From positions 1-47,253 of the forward strand of contig JAJFFM010000078.1 in the NCBI GenBank assembly GCA_021776675.1: 47,253 nt of DNA. The letters run 5' to 3'. The notes under the pieces are model-generated. The model saw only the letters and a list, made by a program, of their open reading frames with translations. It was not told where the DNA came from and searched no databases. The translations under genes were made by a program, and so were the position numbers. Source of the stretch: Robiginitomaculum sp. (GTDB taxonomy: Bacteria > Pseudomonadota > Alphaproteobacteria > Caulobacterales > Maricaulaceae). This document shows, piece by piece, positions 9,819 to 17,970 of the stretch; the stretch's first letter is position 1, and every line of letters starts with the position of its first letter.

Positions 9819-9901
9819 TAATGGGGTAATTGCGACCCGGAATATTTTTCTTGATTTAATTTTCTTCTTGACCATATGTGACAAACGTCGCATAATGAAG
9901 T

Positions 9902-10282
9902 ATGAAAAACATACCAAACCCGCCTGAACTGGTTCTGCTCAAAGCTCTTTGGGCTAAGGGCGCATTACCCGTGCGCAGCCTACACGAAACCTGCGCTGAT
10001 GAATTGGCGTGGTCATTCTCATCAACCCGTAAAACCTTGGAGCGCATGGCCGATAAGGGGTTTGTGGAGATTTCTAAGCTTGAGGGAAAAACGTCTGGCC
10101 CTGCTCATGCCAAGGCGCGCGTATCCAAAACCACAACGCTCGCCCATATGGCACGAGAGTTCTTTGGCCGCGTCCTAGAGGTCGACGGTGCCCTCCCTGC
10201 ATCCGCCTTCACAGGCAGCACGCTATTATCCGATGATGAGTTAGACGAGCTAGAAGGCCTTTTGGGCGGCGGCAGAAAATGA
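9902..10282 (+). CDS. BlaI/MecI/CopY family transcriptional regulator
   Basis: PPELVLLKALWAKGALPVRSLHE...WSFSSTRKTLERMADKGFVE winged-helix; overlaps downstream M56 peptidase gene (ATGA). Confidence 0.88.
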   Translation: MKNIPNPPELVLLKALWAKGALPVRSLHETCADELAWSFSSTRKTLERMADKGFVEISKLEGKTSGPAHAKARVSKTTTLAHMAREFFGRVLEVDGALPASAFTGSTLLSDDELDELEGLLGGGRK

Positions 10283-11532
10283 GTCCAGAAAACTACATCC
10301 TTTTAAGTTCCCTTTGGGTATTGTTTGTTTGGATGTTATCAGTTGTCACCTCAAAGATATTTTCTTCATTGAGGAACTGGCCAGAGTTTTGGCTAGCTGT
10401 GATTTTCGCTGGTTTTTTCACACCCACAATATCTCTACTTTTGCTAACCATTGGCATGCATGCGCCCGCTGATATTGCTGTATTTAAACCCATAACAAAT
10501 CTACCCTTTGTTGGCACTGAACAAAATGGCCACATAAGCGCACTCATGCAATTTGCAGTGCCTATAAGCCTTTTGATTTATTTTGGTGGAACAATTATAT
10601 ATCTTTATCGCCTCTCAATAGGGTGGCGCCAGTTAAGAAAAGCTGTGCTGAACAAAAGCACAAAACTCATCCACGGCAATAATGTTGTTTTTACGGACGG
10701 CAATGAAGCGCCTTGTGCATTTGGTGTTTTTAAGCCCGTTATAATTATGCCTACGGCTTTACAAGCTCAATTAAAACCAAAAGTACTGGGGCTTATACTC
10801 AACCACGAAGCCGCACACATCCAATTTAAGGATCCCGTCATCATGTTATGCCTGCATGTAGCTAAGGCCTTGTTTTGGCCTCACCCCGCTATTCACGCCT
10901 TGGTAAAACACTGGCAATTTGCTGCTGAACTTCGCGCAGATACTATAGCGCTTATGGGTGAGGATAAAAATTTACGACAAGCTTACGGCCAGGTATTGGT
11001 CAAAATTTTGCGCACATATGGCGCAGAAAACCGCCGCAAGGAAGGCAAAGGGACACTGCCATGCCCCTCTGCTACCCTCAATCTCAACAACTATAGGAGT
11101 GCAAAAATGAGAGTGGAAAACATAATGAACCAAGAAGAAGGCTTTTTCAAGACTAAGCGCTTGAAGGTTGGACTATACGCATTGACTTGTGTCGCCCTAA
11201 TGTCTGGCTCATACGGGCTTGTAGCCGCCGCAGGACCCGGCCCAACATCCGACAGAGACGCCCAACCCATAGTCCGGTACCCCCCAATTTTTCCAGTAAA
11301 TTGTGTCGCAAACACTGGAAGTTTTGCCGCAAGTGTGAGCGTAATTTTTGATGTAGATAAAACGGGTAAGGTTGAAAACATCCACGTGACTAGTTCAGAC
11401 AACCCGTGCTTTAATCAGGCCACTATTGATTCTGTATCGCAGTGGAAATATGCCCCCGTTTTAAATCGCGGAAAGCCACGAAAGCGTACAGGTGTGCAAT
11501 CAATGATAAAATTCATGTTAACTAGCGACTAG
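10279..11532 (+). CDS. M56 (BlaR1-type) family metallopeptidase with C-terminal TonB-like domain
   Basis: HEAAHIQFKDP (HExxH), N-terminal TM segments, C-terminal PIFPVNCVANTGSFAASVSVIFDVDKTGKVENIHV...SVSQWKYAPVLNRGKPRKRTGVQ. Confidence 0.85.
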   Translation: MSPENYILLSSLWVLFVWMLSVVTSKIFSSLRNWPEFWLAVIFAGFFTPTISLLLLTIGMHAPADIAVFKPITNLPFVGTEQNGHISALMQFAVPISLLIYFGGTIIYLYRLSIGWRQLRKAVLNKSTKLIHGNNVVFTDGNEAPCAFGVFKPVIIMPTALQAQLKPKVLGLILNHEAAHIQFKDPVIMLCLHVAKALFWPHPAIHALVKHWQFAAELRADTIALMGEDKNLRQAYGQVLVKILRTYGAENRRKEGKGTLPCPSATLNLNNYRSAKMRVENIMNQEEGFFKTKRLKVGLYALTCVALMSGSYGLVAAAGPGPTSDRDAQPIVRYPPIFPVNCVANTGSFAASVSVIFDVDKTGKVENIHVTSSDNPCFNQATIDSVSQWKYAPVLNRGKPRKRTGVQSMIKFMLTSD

Positions 11533-11550
11533 AGAAACATTTAAATATAT

Positions 11551-11579
11551 TTTCTGTCCGGCTTTCAGCCGGGCAGAAA
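11551..11579. other. Stable inverted repeat (hairpin) between M56 gene and rho
   Basis: TTTCTGTCCGGCT-TTC-AGCCGGGCAGAAA, near-perfect 13-bp arms; no clear U-tract follows. Confidence 0.55.
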
Positions 11580-11772
11580 TGCTTGCCCAACACCTCGCCC
11601 GACACAAAGCTGTTGGCCACACAAATTTAACCCGTCCTTTTTCTCTTGACCCATGAAACGCTTGCAGCGTATATATTGGGTGTCTGATAGCAAAATGTTT
11701 CTGTTTTGCATCTCCCCAAAAATTACATCGTCCTGATGTGTTATGCTTTGCATTATTTTATAAAGAACACCC

Positions 11773-13086
11773 ATGAATATTACTAAAAAACTCGACCCTG
11801 CAGAAATAGATATCGACTCTATCACTAAACTTGGTCTTGATGATCTTAAAAACAAAAAGCCAGCGGAGCTGGTACAATTTGCCGAAGCTGTCGGCATTGA
11901 AAATGCGGGTGCAATGCGCAAGCAGGAAATCTTTGTTGCGGTCCTCAAGGAGCTCGCCGACCAAGATGTTGAAATTTCAGGCACGGGTGTTCTCGAAAGA
12001 CTGCAAGACGGTTTCGGGTTTTTGCGCTCCCCAGAAGCAAATTATCTGGCTGGGCCCGATGATATTTATGTTAGCTCCCAGCTCATCCAGAAAATGGGAT
12101 TGCGTACCGGAGATACATTATCTGGGGAAATTCTAAGCCCTCAGGGTGATGAAAAATATTTTGCTCTGACCAAAGTTCATTCCGTAAATTTCGAAACACC
12201 GGAAGAGGCCCGCAACAAAGTCCATTTTGATAATTTAACGCCGCTTTACCCTGACCAACGCTTGACCATGGAAATTGAGGACCCAACCCTAAAAGATATT
12301 TCTGGTCGGGTTATTGATATTGTTTCACCAATTGGCAAAGGCCAACGCTGCTTAATTGTCGCGCCGCCGCGGACGGGTAAAACGGTTATTTTACAAAATA
12401 TCGCCCACTCCATCGAAGCTAATCATCCGGAAATCTATGTTATTGTTCTTTTGATAGATGAGCGTCCCGAAGAAGTAACCGATATGCAAAGATCGGTTAA
12501 AGGCGAAGTTGTCAGCTCTACATTTGATGAGCCAGCAACACGCCACGTTCAAGTTGCCGAAATGGTTATCCAAAAAGCGAAGCGACTGACCGAACACGGT
12601 AAAGACGTGATTATTTTGCTCGACTCCATCACCCGTTTGGGCCGCGCCTATAATACGGTTGTCCCCAGCTCTGGTAAAGTTCTGACCGGCGGTGTTGATG
12701 CCAACGCTCTACAACGCCCGAAGCGGTTCTTTGGTGCTGCGCGAAATATTGAAGAAGGCGGCTCCCTAACAATTATTGCCACCGCTTTGATCGAAACTGG
12801 CTCACGTATGGATGAAGTTATTTTTGAAGAATTTAAAGGTACGGGCAACTCTGAGATTGTGCTCGACCGCAAAGTGGCAGACAAACGGGTTTTCCCAGCC
12901 ATTGATGTGACCAAATCCGGTACACGTAAGGAAGAGCTTTTATTGACGCCGGTTGAGCTTCAAAAAACCTATGTGTTGCGCCGCATCCTCAATCCTATGG
13001 GGACTATGGACGCTATCGAGTTTTTAATCGGCAAGCTTAAAGATAACAAAAACAACGCCGAATTCTTTGAAAGCATGAATACATAA
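11773..13086 (+). CDS. rho: Transcription termination factor Rho
   Basis: [24 protein letters not shown] Walker [56 protein letters not shown]. Confidence 0.97.
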   Translation: MNITKKLDPAEIDIDSITKLGLDDLKNKKPAELVQFAEAVGIENAGAMRKQEIFVAVLKELADQDVEISGTGVLERLQDGFGFLRSPEANYLAGPDDIYVSSQLIQKMGLRTGDTLSGEILSPQGDEKYFALTKVHSVNFETPEEARNKVHFDNLTPLYPDQRLTMEIEDPTLKDISGRVIDIVSPIGKGQRCLIVAPPRTGKTVILQNIAHSIEANHPEIYVIVLLIDERPEEVTDMQRSVKGEVVSSTFDEPATRHVQVAEMVIQKAKRLTEHGKDVIILLDSITRLGRAYNTVVPSSGKVLTGGVDANALQRPKRFFGAARNIEEGGSLTIIATALIETGSRMDEVIFEEFKGTGNSEIVLDRKVADKRVFPAIDVTKSGTRKEELLLTPVELQKTYVLRRILNPMGTMDAIEFLIGKLKDNKNNAEFFESMNT

Positions 13087-13092
13087 TTTATT

Positions 13093-13800
13093 ATGTCCGG
13101 TGTTCGCGAAATTGCTTTTGATACGGAAACCACGGGGTTTGATGCCAAAGGTGATGACAGGGTTACCGAAATCGGCTGTGTTGAGCTTATCGATTTTTTA
13201 CCAACAGGAAAAACTTGGCATGCCCATGTAAATCCGCAGCGAGAAATTTCGGCGCGGGTGACTGAAATCACGGGCTTGACCGAAGAGTTTTTGAAAGACA
13301 AACCGCTGTTTAGAGACGTCGCAGACGGGTTTTGTGATTTTGTCGCGGACAGCCCAATGGTTGCCCACAATGCTGATTTTGACCGTGGTTTTATCAATGC
13401 GGAACTTGAACGTAACGCGTTTGATCCCTATCCGCGCACCCGATTTATTGATACCTTAATTTTAGCAAGGCACAAATTTCCCGGCGCCAGTAATTCATTG
13501 GACGCTCTTTGTAAACGCTTTGATATATCGCTTGCGTCCAGATCTACCCACGGGGCTTTGATCGATGCAGAGTTATTAGCAAAAGTTTATCTTGAGCTTA
13601 AAGGTGGCCGCGCTAGGTCTTTTGATCTGCAAAGCGAAGAAACGGTCGTAGAGATAGTCGTACAAGCGGCGCAAGCTAGACCTAAGCCACTGGCGGCATT
13701 GCTAACCTCTGAAGAGAAGACTACACACGAGAAGTTTATTGCTGAAACATTAGGCGACAATGCAATTTGGAAACGTTCCGCAGATTATTCAGGCAAATAA
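13093..13800 (+). CDS. dnaQ: DNA polymerase III subunit epsilon
   Basis: REIAFDTETTGFDAKGDDRVTEIGCVEL (ExoI), VAHNADFDRGFINAEL (ExoII), HGALIDAELLAKVYLEL (ExoIII). Confidence 0.95.
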   Translation: MSGVREIAFDTETTGFDAKGDDRVTEIGCVELIDFLPTGKTWHAHVNPQREISARVTEITGLTEEFLKDKPLFRDVADGFCDFVADSPMVAHNADFDRGFINAELERNAFDPYPRTRFIDTLILARHKFPGASNSLDALCKRFDISLASRSTHGALIDAELLAKVYLELKGGRARSFDLQSEETVVEIVVQAAQARPKPLAALLTSEEKTTHEKFIAETLGDNAIWKRSADYSGK

Positions 13801-14633
13801 AAATTGCCGCGCATATAAGTAATTGCTTGTCCGGTGATATACACTTTATCCATTGCGAGCCTTAATTTTAACGCACCGCCGCGCGCTGATGCTTGATAGG
13901 CAAGCATTTCTTTTTTTTCCAATCGTTTAGCCCAAAACGGAGCTAATGATGCGTGGTTTGATCCCGTAACAGGGTCCTCGTCTATACCAAATGCAGGTAC
14001 AAAATACCGCGAAACGAAATCATAATTTGCAAAGCTTCCATTACCTGCGGCCATTATGACAATACCATCATCAACCCCTTTTTGCGCGGACAGTGCCTTG
14101 ATAGCGCTGAAATCCGGCTTGAAATCGGCAACCGCATCAGCGCTTGGAAACATTAGAAATATATTTTTTCTAGACTGCCACGCGGCCACAGGAAGGTCTT
14201 TAAAAGTGGCCTTTAACTTGTCTGTCAATTCGGTTTCGACCATGGGGAATATAGGCGCACACATCTCATAACCTTCACCGCCTAGCGAAACTTGTAGGCG
14301 GCCTATTTTAGTATGGAAGATTACAGGGGACGGTTTTTTCAACTCGGTCAAAATAACATGGGCCGAAGCTATAGTCGCATGTCCGCAAAAATCAACTTCA
14401 GCCGTCGGCGTAAACCAGCGAAGGTCGTATTGACCTCCTTTCTCACCGTCATTTTCCCCGTCAGGACGTGGCACCACAAAAGCCGTTTCAGATAGATTGT
14501 TTTCTGCTGCCAAGGACTGTAATTGCTCAGATGGTAGGAAATTTTCTAGCGGCACAACGGCGGCGGGGTTTCCTGCAAATAATGTGCTGGTAAATGCATC
14601 AACCTGATAAATGGGATATGTTTTCATACCCAC
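13785..14633 (-). CDS. PhzF family phenazine biosynthesis-like epimerase
   Basis: YPIYQVDAFTSTLFAGNPAAVVPL; LRWFTPTAEVDFCGHATIASAHV; DEDPVTGSNHASLAPFWA. Confidence 0.9.
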   Translation of the reverse strand: MGMKTYPIYQVDAFTSTLFAGNPAAVVPLENFLPSEQLQSLAAENNLSETAFVVPRPDGENDGEKGGQYDLRWFTPTAEVDFCGHATIASAHVILTELKKPSPVIFHTKIGRLQVSLGGEGYEMCAPIFPMVETELTDKLKATFKDLPVAAWQSRKNIFLMFPSADAVADFKPDFSAIKALSAQKGVDDGIVIMAAGNGSFANYDFVSRYFVPAFGIDEDPVTGSNHASLAPFWAKRLEKKEMLAYQASARGGALKLRLAMDKVYITGQAITYMRGNFYLPE

Positions 14634-14650
14634 AGCTTATATTAGCCCAA

Positions 14651-17539
14651 TTAAGCTGACAACTGTTCGCTAGCATTGCGTAGTTTTTTCTCGCGCACAA
14701 ACCTGATTGATGCAAATAGTTCGCTAACAATAACTGGTTTTGTTAAAAATACGTCTGCACCTGCTGCCAAGCATTGTGCGTTATTTTCAGCTGAGGCATC
14801 AGCAGTAAGAGCAATTATTGGTACGTCTTGGTGAGGTCCAGCCTGCCTTCTTATAGCCTTAGTGGTTTCTATACCGTCCAAAATTGGCATACGAATATCC
14901 ATCAATACAACATCAAAAATTTGATCTTCCAGAAGCTTTAATGCTTCCCTACCTTCATTCGCCGCACTGACCGTGCATCCCGCTGGCTCCAATAGTGAGC
15001 GAACTACTTCTTGATTAGCAATTATATCTTCAACGATGAGGATATTTAGCCCCTCCAGTTGGTCTGGCGTTACACTTGTCTCATCTTTTCTAAGCACTCG
15101 TCTTGAAAACCCGCTGCGTTCATTCTTTTGCTTGGCCTCATTTTCTCGTTCTAAGCGTGCGCGCTCATGCACCAATGGTACTGCCGTTGAAGGAATAATA
15201 TCTTGGGCACTGTCTGCAGTTGCCTCGCGTAGTTGTTTTTCATCTTTAATGCGTTTGCGTTCTTCCATCTGTTCCATAGTGACACCTGGGCTAAAGGTAA
15301 TACCGTGATCCTCATGAGCAACACAGCTAAACATCGGCAGACCTGTGTCAGGCTCTTTAGTCGCTAAGCCTGCATCAATAGTTTTAAGGCTAAAGGCAAA
15401 TTCTGAGCCATATCCTGATTTACTCGTAACAACAACATCCCCGCCCATTACCCGTGCGAAGCCGCGCGTTACAGCAAGACCAATACCAGCACCGCCATAG
15501 TCTCTGGTCATAGAGCTATCCGCTTGAACAAATGGTTTGAACAGATTGGACTTCATTTCGTCGTTAATACCAATACCGGTATCAGCAATAATAATAGATA
15601 GACCTTGTACATTTGGATTGTCGCCCGGCTTAACATCAGCCTGTTGCATTGTTATGTGAATATGTATGCGTCCAGCGGAGGTAAACTTTACAGCGTTGGA
15701 AATCATATTGCGCATAGAATGTGTAACACGTTTGACATCCAGCATCATACTATCAGGTACGTTCTCAGCCACACCATATGTAAACATTACATTTGAACCA
15801 ACTTTGCTTTGCCATTTTTCATACAGATCGGCTGTAATTTTACGGATGTCTGCTGGTTCAGCAAATACTTGAAGGTCGCCCGCTTCCAAATAAGTCATGT
15901 CTAAAATCCCTGTTAACAGTTCGAGCAAACCTTCACCTGATTCCAGTATTATTTTGTTCTGGTTTCTCAGTGTTTCCGTTTGACCGTGATGTGACAATAG
16001 ATCAGCAATCCCTATTATACCGTTAAGAGGCGTTCGAAACTCGTGTGACATGACCGATAAGAACTGTTTTTTGGCTCTTTCGCCTGCTTCTGAGGCTATT
16101 TGTGCTAGTTCTAGCGTATGTACGACCTTCTTGCGCATATGGGCTATACCAAAGCCTGCAACCGCTAATGCAAATAAAGTCATTGCTAAAATACCTAAAA
16201 CATAGGCCTTTTGTTCATTAGCTGCAGCCTCCGCCCTCGCCATATCAGCTTCGCGCGCAAGGCCGTCCGCACGTTCTTTTTGGCGTTGTTTGTCATTCTC
16301 TAAGGATGCGTGCAGGCCCGATATGCCCTTGTTTTGAAAGCGTAGAAGGCGTTGTATTATGGTTTTTGCGCGTGAGTTTTGCAGGCTGGTTGCTGTTTTT
16401 ACATTGCCGTTGGCCAAGGCGATTAGCATTTGTGCGTGCAAACGCTTTCCTTGATATCCAGCTGGATCAATTTTATTGTCATTGGCAATTTTGTCAAATT
16501 TAGCAAATTCCTGTTCTGCGCCGCGCACTCGCCCCAATCCAGCCAAAGAAATAGCCCGTTCAGACACCAATCCTATTTGTCTTGTTGGGTCTTCTGTGTT
16601 TTTCAGTGCGGTATCAATAGTTGAGAGGGCGCCCAGATAATTTTCAGCATTGTTCTGTGCCTGAGCATAACGGTAATACACCAAAGCGTTGACGCCCTGA
16701 CTTGATTTATTGTTGATCCGAAACAGAATTTCAGCCAGTTTTTCCGCGGTTTCGTACTCACGCCAATTTTCAAAGGAATAAGCCATATTGTTAATGAGGC
16801 TGATACCATCGATTTGACGTCCGGACTTTAAACCGGTTTCAAGTACTAGCTCAGTCGTGCCAATACCGTCTTCCAGATTATATAGTATGAGCTGTAGATA
16901 GGATATAAAGTCATAGGTCTCATACCTAGCTTCATCATAATCAGCACCTAATTTATTGGGGATTAAGTTGAGAGCCGCTTGTGCATCATTTAAACCTACG
17001 TCAAACTGACGCCCATAAATTTGCAAGCTTGACTCCAACAGCGCAGCTCTTTGGGCAACAAACCAGTCTTTATCGTCCCAATAGTTATGCAATATTTTCA
17101 GGTTAGTTTGGTTTGGCTCAATACTATGGTCCGTATTCATTAGTTTGTTCTGCAGGGAAAATAACTTTACAAGTTTTATGTCTCTAAGGCTGTTTTGGGA
17201 TTCTGCGGCTCTTTTGTATTGTTCAAGTAATGCTTCCTTATCAGGGTCATTTCTAAGCATAGCTGCGTTCATAGCCATAATACGCAAGGCCTTTAGTTGT
17301 TCATTGACGGGTATATTTTCTAACGACTGCTCCTCATCGTATTCAGGAAGGTGCAAAATCAGGCCATCTTGTTCAATCTTTTGTGCAACCCGTAAGGCTT
17401 GCGAAATGGTTTTAGGTGGAACTAACGAGTCTGATTGCGCATGGGCGGGTGAGATAGCAATAAAAAAGGTAAGCAATAACGCACACAACAATAGGCATTG
17501 CTTTTGGCAAACCCCATATATGTACTGTAATTTAGGCAC
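14651..17539 (-). CDS. Hybrid sensor histidine kinase: signal peptide, TPR-rich predicted periplasmic domain, TM, HisKA-HATPase, receiver
   Basis: GTG start preceded by SD AGGGGGAAAGT; signal peptide CLLLCALLLTFFIAISPAHAQS; helical-repeat region; TM AYVLGILAMTLFALAVAGFGIAHM; H-box SVMSHEFRTPLNGIIGIADLL; DTGIGI; YGGAGIGLAVTRG; receiver ILIVEDIIANQEVV...VVLMDIRMPILDG...LTKPV. Confidence 0.92.
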   Translation of the reverse strand: MPKLQYIYGVCQKQCLLLCALLLTFFIAISPAHAQSDSLVPPKTISQALRVAQKIEQDGLILHLPEYDEEQSLENIPVNEQLKALRIMAMNAAMLRNDPDKEALLEQYKRAAESQNSLRDIKLVKLFSLQNKLMNTDHSIEPNQTNLKILHNYWDDKDWFVAQRAALLESSLQIYGRQFDVGLNDAQAALNLIPNKLGADYDEARYETYDFISYLQLILYNLEDGIGTTELVLETGLKSGRQIDGISLINNMAYSFENWREYETAEKLAEILFRINNKSSQGVNALVYYRYAQAQNNAENYLGALSTIDTALKNTEDPTRQIGLVSERAISLAGLGRVRGAEQEFAKFDKIANDNKIDPAGYQGKRLHAQMLIALANGNVKTATSLQNSRAKTIIQRLLRFQNKGISGLHASLENDKQRQKERADGLAREADMARAEAAANEQKAYVLGILAMTLFALAVAGFGIAHMRKKVVHTLELAQIASEAGERAKKQFLSVMSHEFRTPLNGIIGIADLLSHHGQTETLRNQNKIILESGEGLLELLTGILDMTYLEAGDLQVFAEPADIRKITADLYEKWQSKVGSNVMFTYGVAENVPDSMMLDVKRVTHSMRNMISNAVKFTSAGRIHIHITMQQADVKPGDNPNVQGLSIIIADTGIGINDEMKSNLFKPFVQADSSMTRDYGGAGIGLAVTRGFARVMGGDVVVTSKSGYGSEFAFSLKTIDAGLATKEPDTGLPMFSCVAHEDHGITFSPGVTMEQMEERKRIKDEKQLREATADSAQDIIPSTAVPLVHERARLERENEAKQKNERSGFSRRVLRKDETSVTPDQLEGLNILIVEDIIANQEVVRSLLEPAGCTVSAANEGREALKLLEDQIFDVVLMDIRMPILDGIETTKAIRRQAGPHQDVPIIALTADASAENNAQCLAAGADVFLTKPVIVSELFASIRFVREKKLRNASEQLSA

Positions 17540-17669
17540 ACTTTCCCCCTGTTTTTTTCAACAGAGCATAAAACCGTTATTAATTTCCTACTTTTTTGAT
17601 AATTTGACCCTAAATGTATGACAAACCAGTATTTTTTGTAAATCACAACACTATCTAAACTCCAGACAC

Positions 17670-17699
17670 AAAAAAACCCGAACGCCGAAGCGACGGGTT
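17670..17699 (-). terminator. Intrinsic terminator downstream of the GG-leader peptide ORF
   Basis: Minus strand: AACCCG-T-CGC-TTCG-GCG-TT-CGGGTT followed by TTTTT; GC-rich stem with UUCG tetraloop and U-run. Confidence 0.75.
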
Positions 17700-17727
17700 G
17701 CCCACAAGGCCGTTGTTTGTATTTGGT

Positions 17728-17796
17728 CTAGTTTCTAATAACAATCGGTGTACCGCCTGTTACGATTTCTAGTTCTTCAATGGTAAGTTCACGCAT
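17728..17796 (-). CDS. 22-aa double-glycine leader peptide precursor (MRELTIEELEIVTGG|TPIVIRN), putative secreted heptapeptide
   Basis: Not in the supplied ORF track. ATG with SD GGAG 8 nt upstream (GGAGACTTCATTATG). Leader matches the LSxxELxxIxGG consensus: L-12, T-11, E-8, L-7, V-4, G-2, G-1. Sits 174 nt downstream of a C39-peptidase ABC exporter and ends just before an intrinsic terminator. Confidence 0.82.
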   Translation of the reverse strand: MRELTIEELEIVTGGTPIVIRN

Positions 17797-17970
17797 AATG
17801 AAGTCTCCAAGGTTAGAGTTAAAGTAAATACTTTCCTACCACCAATGGTAAACAAAGCCTTACTAATTAAGGTTACTATAGAATTAATGGTGATAAATCA
17901 ATGGTTTAGTGAAAAAAGATTATCCAGAGCGTTAACCATAATTAATGCCCATAAAATCGGGCTTTTTTGC

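Noticed and set aside
17947-17966. GCCCATAAAATCGGGCTTTTTT as a terminator of the C39 exporter gene
   Set aside because: The U-run is on the plus strand whereas the exporter is on the minus strand; only a 4-bp stem. It could not terminate minus-strand transcription, so I do not use it to separate exporter and peptide transcripts.
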